The notes under the pieces are model-generated. The model was not told where the DNA came from. It did no database searches and worked only from the letters and a program-made list of their open reading frames with translations. This document shows, piece after piece, positions 7,024-15,240 of a stretch of DNA of 52,552 bases. The position numbers and the translations under genes are program-made. Origin of the DNA: JAVBTT01 sp031556035 (GTDB lineage Bacteria; Bacillota; Clostridia; Oscillospirales; UBA929); NCBI GenBank assembly GCA_031556035.1, contig JAVBTT010000019.1:1-52552 (forward strand), given 5' to 3'. Within the stretch, counting starts at the first letter, position 1. Every line of letters begins with the position of its first letter.

Positions 7024-8067
7024 ATGCAGCATGTAATCGACTTTGAGGACATTACAATCGACCAGTGGAATTCGCTTTATAAGAGATTTGAGGATATACT
7101 TGAGCATCCGGAGGACTATCGCACGGCCCTGACTGGCCGCTCGATGGCTTCCCTTTTTTTTGAGCCCTCCACCCGCACGAATTTCTCATTTCAGTCCGCT
7201 ATGATAAGGCTGGGCGGAGGCGTTTTCGGCTTCAGCGACCCGAACGCCACCTCGGTCGCAAAGGGTGAGACGCTTAAGGACACCATTATAATGGTGTCGG
7301 GCTACGCAGATGTGGCGGTCATTCGCCATCCCCGCGAGGGGACGGCGCTGGCCGCCTCGCTGTATTCCTCATGCCCGGTAATAAACGCTGGGGACGGGGG
7401 GCATCTGCATCCAACCCAGACGTTGACTGACCTGGCCACAATAACGCGGCTGCGCGGCTCGGTGGACGGTCTGAGAATCGGCCTGTGCGGGGATTTAAAA
7501 AACGGGCGGACGGTGCACAGCCTCTTGCGGGCGCTGTGCCGTTTTCAGGGGATTCAGATTTACCTGATCTCGCCGCGTGAGCTGGCGGTTCCGCCCTATC
7601 TCAGAGACTATATGCTTAAGAAGAGGATGAGCTTTATTGAGGTGACCTCACTTGAGGCGACACTCGGGCAGCTCGACGCCCTCTACATGACAAGGATACA
7701 GAAGGAGAGGTTTATAGACCCGCTGGAGTACCAGCGCCTGAAGGGTGTCTATGTACTGAACGCCCAAAAGCTGAAGCTGGCGAAAAAGGATCTGTTGGTA
7801 ATGCACCCGCTGCCGCGCGTAGACGAGATACACGAGGAGGTCGATTCCGACCCCCGCGCGGCCTATTTTGAGCAGGCCCGGTTTGGCATGAATATAAGAA
7901 TGGCGCTGCTGCTGCATTTGGTGGAGCAGGGCAGACGGCAACCCGAATTCAGTTGCTCTCCGGGGTCACGGCTATGCTCCAACCCGAATTGCATAACGGC
8001 GAATGAGAGCTATCTCCCACCGCTAGAGAAGGATGGAGTGTGTGGCTTCTGCGAGCATGAGTTATAG
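7024..8067 (+). CDS. pyrB: Aspartate carbamoyltransferase with C-terminal PyrI-like zinc tail
   Basis: PyrB joins carbamoyl phosphate and aspartate in the first committed step of pyrimidine synthesis. The 347-residue protein has the carbamoyl-phosphate loop FFEPSTRT (STRT at 49-52), GHLHPTQTLTDL and the aspartate-binding HPLPRVDEI. Beyond residue 305 it carries an unusual tail with Cys318-x4-Cys323, 16 residues, then Cys340-x2-Cys343 (CSNPNCI...CGFCEHEL). This resembles the zinc domain of the separate regulatory chain PyrI of E. coli (CPNSNCI...CKYCEKEF), but the nucleotide-binding half of PyrI is absent. I start at 7024, preceded by AGGAGA and GGTGG; an earlier in-frame ATG at 6955 lies inside the previous gene. 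No PyrR-type attenuator is seen. Confidence 0.92.
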   Translation: MQHVIDFEDITIDQWNSLYKRFEDILEHPEDYRTALTGRSMASLFFEPSTRTNFSFQSAMIRLGGGVFGFSDPNATSVAKGETLKDTIIMVSGYADVAVIRHPREGTALAASLYSSCPVINAGDGGHLHPTQTLTDLATITRLRGSVDGLRIGLCGDLKNGRTVHSLLRALCRFQGIQIYLISPRELAVPPYLRDYMLKKRMSFIEVTSLEATLGQLDALYMTRIQKERFIDPLEYQRLKGVYVLNAQKLKLAKKDLLVMHPLPRVDEIHEEVDSDPRAAYFEQARFGMNIRMALLLHLVEQGRRQPEFSCSPGSRLCSNPNCITANESYLPPLEKDGVCGFCEHEL

Positions 8068-8230
8068 GAAGAGCGCACCAGTATAATCTTTTGTAACCGA
8101 AATGTTTCCGAAAGGTAACTCAGCCTAACTTGTAATCATAACATTTATGACATATGTTTATAGTGTGGTAATCTATACGTTGCCGTGTATTTTCATTCGC
8201 CTTTAGAAGATAGAAAATACATAATCCTGT

Positions 8231-8926
8231 ATGGCGTTTGCCAAAGAGAGGAGGCGGGGCCTTCTGAGAATCAACCGCGTTATGGTAGTGACATTTCTGG
8301 CCGGCCTGCTGGTGGGGGCGGCGCTGTTTTGGAGCTTGTTTTTTCTGTTGGGGATAAAAGTCCCGGTTCCGTGGGGATCCCCGCCTTCCACAAAAGTTTC
8401 CGGGGAAAATGGCCTTCAGGCGAGCCTTGCGGAATACTACGACTCCGCGATATTGGTTGCGTCCGCCATATACGGCAGGGATTACACCGCATTGGCCGGC
8501 TGGCTCGATCCTTCGGAGGGCCTGTATATAGTGCCGTTTTCGACTGTCGACTTTAATAAAAACCTAAAATTCTCACAATCACAGGTAAAGGCTTTTGGAG
8601 AGGATAAAACCACGTATTTATGGGGGGTGAACCCCGATACCGGACAACCGATCGAAATGGTTCCAGAAAGCTTTTTTGACACCTTCCTGAGAATCCGTGA
8701 TTTCTCCACTGCCGAAATTGTGGGGAACAACCGGGTGGTAAGGACGGGGAACGCGGTTGAAAATGTCACCGAAGCGTTTTCGGACGCTTACTTTGTGGAT
8801 CTGTACTTCTCAAGCTCCGACCCGCAGACGGCGGATTGGGCCAGCCTGAAGCTCGTATTCAGACCGGATTCCTCGGGAGAGCGAAAGCTCATAGCAATAA
8901 TTCACAGCGTGAATACTCTGCAATAG
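8231..8926 (+). CDS. Single-pass membrane protein of unknown function
   Basis: This 231-residue protein has a basic N-terminus, one hydrophobic helix at about residues 17-40 (VMVVTFLAGLLVGAALFWSL) and a presumably external remainder. Recognisable stretches are EYYDSAILVASAIYGRDYTALAGWLDP and TTYLWGVNPDTGQPIEM. I do not recognise a named domain; the mixed alpha/beta character would fit an NTF2-like or SH3-like external domain, but that is speculation. The ribosome site for the ATG at 8231 is weak; GAGGAGG lies inside the frame at 8249-8255 without a good start codon after it. A large hairpin follows the stop, so the gene is probably a single transcription unit. Confidence 0.6.
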   Translation: MAFAKERRRGLLRINRVMVVTFLAGLLVGAALFWSLFFLLGIKVPVPWGSPPSTKVSGENGLQASLAEYYDSAILVASAIYGRDYTALAGWLDPSEGLYIVPFSTVDFNKNLKFSQSQVKAFGEDKTTYLWGVNPDTGQPIEMVPESFFDTFLRIRDFSTAEIVGNNRVVRTGNAVENVTEAFSDAYFVDLYFSSSDPQTADWASLKLVFRPDSSGERKLIAIIHSVNTLQ

Positions 8927-8990
8927 CGATATCTTCGCGGGCGGGCGTTCTTCCGGTTTTGATCGGGAGGCCGCCCGCTTTAAATATCGC
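8927..8990 (+). terminator. Two-tier terminator hairpin
   Basis: An inner stem GCGGGCGG (8937-8944)/CCGCCCGC (8971-8978) is followed by TTTAA, and an outer stem CGATAT/ATATCG extends the structure. It begins at the stop codon of the membrane-protein gene. Confidence 0.6.
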
Positions 8991-9010
8991 CGGAGGTTAC
9001 GCTAATACTA

Positions 9011-9140
9011 GGGTGTGTTCGATAATTCCACAAGACTGTGCTTTGACCAAAAGCATAATACAAGCAAGAAAGACAAAGGACTTAAAACGGCTGATCAACT
9101 TTTTTATGACCATCATCGCCGCTCGCACAGCATGAGACGA
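9011..9140 (-). mobile_element. Possible IS5-family scar (one end plus transposase C-terminal remnant)
   Basis: GGGTGTGTTCGATAAT at 9011-9026 looks like a terminal inverted repeat of IS5-family elements, preceded by CTA. Reading leftward from about 9140, the frame VIKKLISRFKSFVFLACIML resembles the worn C-terminus of such a transposase and ends in the putative repeat. No full element is left. This lies in the 858-base gap 8927-9785 before the GH116 gene, which otherwise holds a terminator, two tiny ORFs and no recognisable gene. Confidence 0.3.
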
Positions 9141-9524
9141 ATAAGGGATGTAAAAGTTTAGCATTAGCTGAAAATTATACATTATGTGCGGATTATTCTA
9201 AAGACATTTTTTTCTCATATGATAAAATTATATCTGCCTATATATGGGCCTATGTTATTAGAATTCCTGTTCCAGCTGAATATATACATGCGTCTGCAAC
9301 TTATGGATAATGCGAAGCATGACGGCAAAGGCTGCTTGATTTTTTTGGCCAAATAAGCGGAGACGCGAAACGGTTTGTTCTTTAGCGCCTTTCTCTGACA
9401 AGCACCGTAACGGCCTTGAAAAACGATTCAACTGTTATTTTTGATATTCTTGACACAAAAAGGAGAAAGGTAGGTGGATTAACTTTGCAAAGAGGCATGA
9501 TCCCAGCTAAAAAGGAGGTGTTTA

Positions 9525-9578
9525 ATGCGAGGCGACTTGAATAAAGCTACTATCAACAGAAAAATTCCCAGGGCATGA
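9525..9578 (+). CDS. Candidate 17-residue peptide with perfect ribosome site
   Basis: AAAGGAGGTG (9511-9520) stands 4 bases before ATG at 9525, the best ribosome site in the region, opening a 17-codon frame (MRGDLNKATINRKIPRA) that ends at TGA. After that stop the same frame continues, with an ATG at 9582 and 27 more codons (to 9665). It may be a leader peptide for the downstream glycosidase gene or the remains of a small gene broken by a stop. No known family. Confidence 0.25.
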   Translation: MRGDLNKATINRKIPRA

Positions 9579-9581
9579 GAC

Positions 9582-9665
9582 ATGGAAAAAAGCAAATCAA
9601 ACATAAAAGTGAGTTGGAAAGAATCGGGGGTTTTCAGGGGCCGATTAATAGGCCATATGAGTTAG
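9582..9665 (+). CDS. Candidate 27-residue peptide, in frame with the preceding mini-ORF
   Basis: ATG at 9582, 3 bases after the TGA of the 17-codon frame and in the same reading frame, opens 27 codons ending at TAG 9663-9665. The product would be basic (begins MEKSKSNIKVSWKESGVF). The ribosome site is weak (AGGG 9 bases upstream). It is more likely part of one decayed gene of about 46 codons than a functional peptide. Confidence 0.2.
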   Translation: MEKSKSNIKVSWKESGVFRGRLIGHMS

Positions 9666-9785
9666 AATTATCTCCACAGAAAATCAACATCCATCGCGGC
9701 AAACCAGCCATAGACAGAAAGCTATAGTGATCGGCACCTTGGTTTTATACTTTGTTGGTGCCTATCGCAGAAAGGTATGGTTAAT

Positions 9786-12700
9786 GTGAATAAAAAAGCG
9801 TTAAGACTGGGCTCTCTGCTTTGCATACTGGCCCTTCTTCTAAACTTGTTCAGCGGCGTTTCCGCTATAGCCGCGGAGCCTGTGCTGTCCGACGACGAGG
9901 AGCAGGCCCAGGGACAGGCCGACGCCATACAGCGGGCCCTGACCGAAACAGGCCCCAGAGTGTACAGCGGTAGAAACCTGAGGCTGTTTCAGGTTCCGAT
10001 GGGCGGCCTTGGAAGCGGCGCCATCTACTTTGATGGAAATGCGAAACCTCACAACTGGGATATTGCCAGACTGGGCGACTCCGGACTCGTGAGTGAAAAC
10101 ACCTTTTTTGCCGTTACGGTGAATCAGGGCGCCGGCAAGGTGACAAAAAAACTGCGCGGTGCGCAGGCGCTGTTTGACAATGAGCTGACCAACCAGCCGA
10201 CCAACAGCGTGCGCTCCGCCTTCGGCAAGCAGGGCACCTGGTTTGTCGGCACATGCGAGATAGGGAACAACACGTTTAACGACGGTCTAAGGGGCTCCCT
10301 GCGTTCCGATACGTTCACCATTCCTGAGGGTTGCACCCAATTTTACGCGCTGGTGGGCGGCGGCAACAACATGAGCGCCGAGTATTTTGTTTTGATCAGC
10401 GCCGAGACGGGCGAGATCATAGGGAACAAGCTGACCGGAGCAAACAGCGAAGCCATGACGGCCAGAACCGTCTCCATCCCCGCCGCGTATCAGGGGAAAG
10501 AGGCTTATTTTGAAATCGTCGATCTGGCCACGGGCGGCTGGGGCCATATTAACGTGGACAACATTCAGCTTCGTGATGGTGCCGGCACAAACCTGAATAC
10601 CGCCGCCGGCTTTGTAAACGGGGATTTTGAGACAGGCGATCTGACAGGCTGGTCTACCCCCGCTATCACAAATCCGGATGGTTTTGCGAATACCGAGCTA
10701 AGCATCGCGTATCCCTTCGCCACTTACAGCTTCAGCGACAACGATATGCCCGTCAAGGCCGACCTGGAAATCGTCAACCCCATGATTCCCTTAAACACCA
10801 AGGATTCGGCCATCCCGACCGTGCTCTTCAACATTACGCTGACCAATACAACGGATCAGCCTGTGACAGCTTCGGTTCTGTCCACTCTGGCCAACGGGAT
10901 CAGCGGCGTCAGAGCAAATACATATTCGACCGATGCCAACGGCACGTACATGACGCTTTCTTCCGACAGGAAAGACGTCACCCAATATTCAGGCAGTATG
11001 GCCCTGTGGACGGGTGATACTGTTTCCAGCTATTGCGCCGGCGCGGCTACAGCCGAGGCTTTGGTGGCGCAGATGAATGGCGACGGACTGAACGGGGCCG
11101 CAACAGGCGACGCCGCCAACCCGGTGGCTGGCCTGGCCGTTCCCGTAGCGCTCGGCCCCGGCGAGAGCAAGACGGTCGCCTTCAACTATGGCTGGTATTT
11201 CCCGCATTTCCTCGGCAGAGAACTCTGGGGCTCCAGTAACACAGACATCGGCAGACAGTACGCCGCGTATTACAACACCATCGGTGATGTCGTGGCGGAC
11301 GTGACCGCCCGCAGGGATCAGCTTCTGTCCGACACACAGCTGTACATCGACACAATCTATGACACAAATCTTCCGACCTATTTCACCGATTCCATCACGA
11401 TCAACTCCTGCATTTTGCGGTCGCGCGTCACCTATGTCACAAAGGACGGCAGCATTTACGGCTGGGAGGGCAGCGATGGCAACAACGGTGTCGGATGCTG
11501 CACCGGAAACTGCACGCACGTTTGGAACTATGTGCAGACAACGGCCAATCTGTTCCCCGATCTCGCGCGCAAATGGAAGGAACAGGATTTCATCTATAAA
11601 AATCCCGCGTCCGGCATGATATGGACCCGTTCGAACACCGTGCCCTTCGTTGAGAACACAAACGGCTCATGGTCCGCCATTGACGGTGTAACCGGCGCCA
11701 TCGAGGGGGCCTACAGAGAGCATCTCAACGCTCCGGACTACACTTACCTTGAGAACCTCTGGCCCTATATCAAGAGGAGCATGGACGGCGCCATCGCGTC
11801 GACAGACCCGAATCATGACGGCATCATGGAGAACGCCAGCGCCTGGGACACGACCTTTGACGTGCTCTACGGCGGCGTCAACTCCTTTACCGGCGCCCAA
11901 TATCTCGCGGCCTTGCGGGCGGCTGAGAAAATGGCGCTGATCATGGGCGACGGCGAGTCGGCTGCCTTCTACAAGGAGCTCTATACGAAGGGCAGCGATA
12001 ATCTGGACACACTGACCTTCAACGGCGAATACTATTATCAGATCGGCGCGAACCAGTACGGCACCGGGCTGCTGTCCGACAATTTACTGGGCCAGTCTCA
12101 TGCTTTCCTGGAGCAGCTGGGCTATGTGCTCCCGAAGGAAAACGTGAATAAAACACTGGAGTCAATATTCAAATACAACTTCTTCTATCCGATCGGCGAC
12201 AGATATCTTCCCGCGGGGGGCGTCGGCAACTTGAGCAGAACCTATGCCTGGCCGGACGACCCCGGACTGTTTAACTGCACCATGCCGCGCGGAGGCAGCT
12301 TTGGATCCTCGCCTTACCTGCAGGAAATCTGGCCCGGCTTCGAATACGAGGTCGCGACGGCAATGATTTACGCGGGTATGATAGACGAGGCGCTCACCAT
12401 CGTCTGGGCGATCCGGGACCGGCATGACGGCGAAGGCTTCAACCAGATGGACGAGAAAGAATGCGGCGGCTTTTACTCAAGGTCGATGGCCAGCTATGGA
12501 ATGCTCAACGCAGCCATCGGCTTGGAGAGAAACGGACCCGCCAAAGCGCTGGGCTTTAACCCGAATTATTCACCAGAGGATGTCAAGGGTTACTTTACCT
12601 ACGTCAACGGCTGGGGAAGCTTTTCGCAGCAGCGTGAGACAAACGGCATTTCTGTCTCCCAGCAGAACCAAATTGACGTCAAATACGGAACAATGGATCT

Positions 12701-14969
12701 GAACAGCCTGGCTCTGTATCCGGCGGGCAGCGAGGATATCTCACTGAGAGCCGCGAACGCCACTGTCAAGCTGAACAACGAAGATGTAGCCATTGGCAAA
12801 GTTGAGCGCAACGGCAACCAGTTGAATATCGTGTTTGCGGAAGAGCTTAAGCTCAAGGCGGGCGATGTTCTGGAGACCGATATCACTGCCGTCACAGACA
12901 ACAGCAATATCGAAGAGTGGGACGACGTTTCCGGCACCTGGAACGACAGCGTTCTGGGTGGAAGACAAGGCACTGCGCAGGCAGGCGAGCATGCCTTCAG
13001 TCTGACCAGAGAAGCGAACTCCTTTGCCCTCGAGGGAGACTTGAGCCTGGTTGCCCCCGCCGTGCCCGGCTCTGTCGGATTTGCATTCGGCGCCGGAGAA
13101 AATCCCATCGAGAATTCCTTGGTATTGGCTTGGGACGCGCAAGACAGCAAAATCAAGCTGCTTCAGTTCCCGGGTGCTGCCGTGCTTGCGGAAGCGCCGC
13201 TGACGATTCTCGCGGAGCCCGTTCAAGCGAAACTGCAGGTTAGCGGAAAGATTGTCAAGGGATATGTAAACGGCGAGCTTGTTATAAGCCATAACCTAAA
13301 CAGCCCGGTGACCGGCAGAGTCGGCACCTACGTTTCAGGAACCTCGGCGCTGTTCAGCAACCTCAACCTCACCATTTTTGCGGACAGCGTCACGCTGAAC
13401 AAGAGCAGCATAATCCTCTATCCTGGTGAAGCGGATCAGCTGTCTGCCACTGTGCTTCCGACGGACGCGGCAGACAAGACCGTGATCTGGAGCTCGAGCG
13501 ATGAAACGGTGGCTACGGTATCAGATCGCGGCCTTGTCACCGCTGTCGCCAGCGGCTCCGCGGTCATCACCGTTGCGACCGAGGACGGCGCGATTGAGGA
13601 TACTTGCGCCTTGCTTGTCAAGGACGACAGCGGCGAGTGGCTTGAGCCAAGCGCCCCCTGGGCAAATTATAACGGCACCTGGAGCGAAATCCCGGGCGGC
13701 TGGCAAGGGGTGTACGGGGGCGACGCTTTCAGGCTTAGTTCCAGTCGCGGAACCGACTTCGTCTACGAAGCCGATCTTAACGTGATCAGCACAGCCGGCG
13801 CGGCCGCCATCACGTTCAGGTCAGCGGATTCTTTTAGCCCGAATACAACAGGTCGCGGCTGTTACACGCTGAATGTCGACCTGACCGCAAGCGTAGTCAA
13901 GTTCTTTAAATTCCCCTATGCTCAATTGGCGGCGGTACCCATGACCTTCCAGCCAAACACCGTCTACCACATGAAGGTCATCGCACGGGGGAATAGTTTC
14001 ACAATATTCTTCAACAACGACCCCACGCCCATCATTACCGCCACCGACAACTCATACAGAAGCGGCCGTTTCGGCGTCAATGTCTGGGCCTCAACCGGTC
14101 AAATCACGAACATGAAGTACAAAATCATCAAGCCCAGTGAAGTTACTAATGCGGCGGCAATCCCGGGCATTGAGGACCTGACCATTACCTGGGACGATCC
14201 CGTGGACGGCCTGTTTGACAAAGTGCACGTGCTGGACGCCGAGGGACAGATTGCGGCTCAAGTCAATCCGGGAGTCGGAAAGGCTGTCATAGCCGGCCTT
14301 GAGTCGGGTGTTGCCCATACGTACAAAATTGTCACTGTCGATCAGACGGGGTACACGTCCGAGGGCGTTACGGTAACGGGAACACCCAATGAGAGAATCC
14401 TGGATATTCAGCTAGGCATCTCATCAAAAATAGTCGCCGAGTGCGCCGCGAATATCCCGTTAACTGTTAAACCCGTTGGCTTTGAGCCGGACGCTCCCGT
14501 CAGCGTTGTCCTGCTTGACCCGCAAGGTGAGCAGTTTGGCAGCGAAACGCTGGCCGACAGCAAGGGCTACGTATTTTTCAGAGCTCCTGTTTTCCCGGCG
14601 GCGGGCACATACACATTCTTTGCGAAGTGCGGGGATGTTATAGGGGGCAAATTGGATCTGGTCGTTGTGCCGTACAACATAAGCATATGGGATATGCTTC
14701 TCTCTAAAGCAGAGGACGGCAACACGGAGATGGTCTTTGGCGAAACCGTCGCTCCAAAAAATGGCAAGAATTTTGACGGCTGCGTTACTGTAAATGGCAG
14801 TGTAATTCGTACCGGCACGTCGTTCTCCGGCAACACCGTCAAGATTCCGTACATATTTGACGAGCTTAAAGATGGTGACAAAATCGTCATTAACAGTGTG
14901 AAATACCCCGATCTCTTCCCGAGTTACAGCTTTACATTTACAAGAGTTTTCGAGAAATCTCCTGAATAA
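9786..14969 (+). CDS. Large secreted GH116-like glycosidase with accessory domains
   Basis: This 1,727-residue protein has a signal peptide (1-30). A GH116/DUF608-like catalytic region (about 55-970) has GGLGSGAIYFDG near its start, GWEGSDGN...GNCTHVWNY near 559-577 and NASAWDTTFD (about 683-692), matching the acid/base Asp region of GH116 beta-glucosidases; the Glu of GWEG (about 561) is a possible nucleophile. A jelly-roll insertion lies at about 177-300. Then follow two related LamG-like modules (about 1045-1200 and 1285-1448) around a Big_2 Ig domain (1202-1279), an FN3-like domain (1452-1535) and the C-terminal module shared with three other secreted proteins. Start GTG 9786 is chosen because AGAAAGGT directly abuts the ATG at 9777 but is 9 bases from this GTG. 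It probably cleaves beta-glycosides outside the cell; substrate unknown. Confidence 0.82.
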   Translation: MNKKALRLGSLLCILALLLNLFSGVSAIAAEPVLSDDEEQAQGQADAIQRALTETGPRVYSGRNLRLFQVPMGGLGSGAIYFDGNAKPHNWDIARLGDSGLVSENTFFAVTVNQGAGKVTKKLRGAQALFDNELTNQPTNSVRSAFGKQGTWFVGTCEIGNNTFNDGLRGSLRSDTFTIPEGCTQFYALVGGGNNMSAEYFVLISAETGEIIGNKLTGANSEAMTARTVSIPAAYQGKEAYFEIVDLATGGWGHINVDNIQLRDGAGTNLNTAAGFVNGDFETGDLTGWSTPAITNPDGFANTELSIAYPFATYSFSDNDMPVKADLEIVNPMIPLNTKDSAIPTVLFNITLTNTTDQPVTASVLSTLANGISGVRANTYSTDANGTYMTLSSDRKDVTQYSGSMALWTGDTVSSYCAGAATAEALVAQMNGDGLNGAATGDAANPVAGLAVPVALGPGESKTVAFNYGWYFPHFLGRELWGSSNTDIGRQYAAYYNTIGDVVADVTARRDQLLSDTQLYIDTIYDTNLPTYFTDSITINSCILRSRVTYVTKDGSIYGWEGSDGNNGVGCCTGNCTHVWNYVQTTANLFPDLARKWKEQDFIYKNPASGMIWTRSNTVPFVENTNGSWSAIDGVTGAIEGAYREHLNAPDYTYLENLWPYIKRSMDGAIASTDPNHDGIMENASAWDTTFDVLYGGVNSFTGAQYLAALRAAEKMALIMGDGESAAFYKELYTKGSDNLDTLTFNGEYYYQIGANQYGTGLLSDNLLGQSHAFLEQLGYVLPKENVNKTLESIFKYNFFYPIGDRYLPAGGVGNLSRTYAWPDDPGLFNCTMPRGGSFGSSPYLQEIWPGFEYEVATAMIYAGMIDEALTIVWAIRDRHDGEGFNQMDEKECGGFYSRSMASYGMLNAAIGLERNGPAKALGFNPNYSPEDVKGYFTYVNGWGSFSQQRETNGISVSQQNQIDVKYGTMDLNSLALYPAGSEDISLRAANATVKLNNEDVAIGKVERNGNQLNIVFAEELKLKAGDVLETDITAVTDNSNIEEWDDVSGTWNDSVLGGRQGTAQAGEHAFSLTREANSFALEGDLSLVAPAVPGSVGFAFGAGENPIENSLVLAWDAQDSKIKLLQFPGAAVLAEAPLTILAEPVQAKLQVSGKIVKGYVNGELVISHNLNSPVTGRVGTYVSGTSALFSNLNLTIFADSVTLNKSSIILYPGEADQLSATVLPTDAADKTVIWSSSDETVATVSDRGLVTAVASGSAVITVATEDGAIEDTCALLVKDDSGEWLEPSAPWANYNGTWSEIPGGWQGVYGGDAFRLSSSRGTDFVYEADLNVISTAGAAAITFRSADSFSPNTTGRGCYTLNVDLTASVVKFFKFPYAQLAAVPMTFQPNTVYHMKVIARGNSFTIFFNNDPTPIITATDNSYRSGRFGVNVWASTGQITNMKYKIIKPSEVTNAAAIPGIEDLTITWDDPVDGLFDKVHVLDAEGQIAAQVNPGVGKAVIAGLESGVAHTYKIVTVDQTGYTSEGVTVTGTPNERILDIQLGISSKIVAECAANIPLTVKPVGFEPDAPVSVVLLDPQGEQFGSETLADSKGYVFFRAPVFPAAGTYTFFAKCGDVIGGKLDLVVVPYNISIWDMLLSKAEDGNTEMVFGETVAPKNGKNFDGCVTVNGSVIRTGTSFSGNTVKIPYIFDELKDGDKIVINSVKYPDLFPSYSFTFTRVFEKSPE

Positions 14970-14988
14970 ACGCCTTTCCCCCGCGTAC

Positions 14989-15027
14989 CTGAAGGGTGCG
15001 GCTACTGAACGTAGCCGCACCCTTCAG
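14989..15027. terminator. 17-bp perfect hairpin after the GH116 gene
   Basis: CTGAAGGGTGCGGCTAC and its exact complement GTAGCCGCACCCTTCAG flank a 5-base loop, 20 bases after the stop. There is no T-run in either direction. It lies between convergent genes. Confidence 0.6.
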
Positions 15028-15108
15028 CGTTGTAGACAAAACCATGCCCCCTCACGAGGGAGGTCATACTATTGATGTACCAGTTAAACCCTGCCGCCAG
15101 TGGCGGGG

Positions 15109-15143
15109 AAAATGCTCTGCCCGCACAGCGGGCAGAGCATTTT
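15109..15143. terminator. Bidirectional terminator hairpin
   Basis: AAAATGCTCTGCCCG and CGGGCAGAGCATTTT form a perfect 15-bp stem around CACAG, with A-run and T-run on the two flanks. This is the classic form of a terminator that works in both directions between convergent genes (GH116 and sigK). Confidence 0.75.
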
Positions 15144-15176
15144 GATAATAGGGCGTGTTTAAAACCTGACGGTATT

Positions 15177-15214
15177 AATTTGCATAAGCCTGCCGCGGCA
15201 GGCTTATGCAAATT
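15177..15214. terminator. 38-bp perfect palindrome downstream of sigK
   Basis: The two halves (from AATTTGCATAAGCCTGCC to its complement) are exactly complementary with essentially no loop, ending 26 bases past the sigK stop. It is AT-rich at the base and GC-rich at the centre, and could terminate the leftward sigK transcript or bind a protein. A GGGCGTGTTT sequence, like an IS end, sits just left of it at 15151. Confidence 0.55.
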
Positions 15215-15240
15215 TCTGAGCGGAATGTTTCAGTCAGGTG

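Noticed and set aside
9576..9578. In-frame TGA as a selenocysteine codon joining the two mini-ORFs
   Set aside because: No SECIS-like hairpin is obvious right after the TGA and the peptide matches no known selenoprotein; a plain stop is simpler.
11808..11850. DPNHDGIMENASAWD in the GH116 protein looks like a dockerin calcium loop
   Set aside because: Single occurrence inside the catalytic domain, at the place where GH116 enzymes have a D-G-M/I-E-N segment; dockerins have two such loops at the end.
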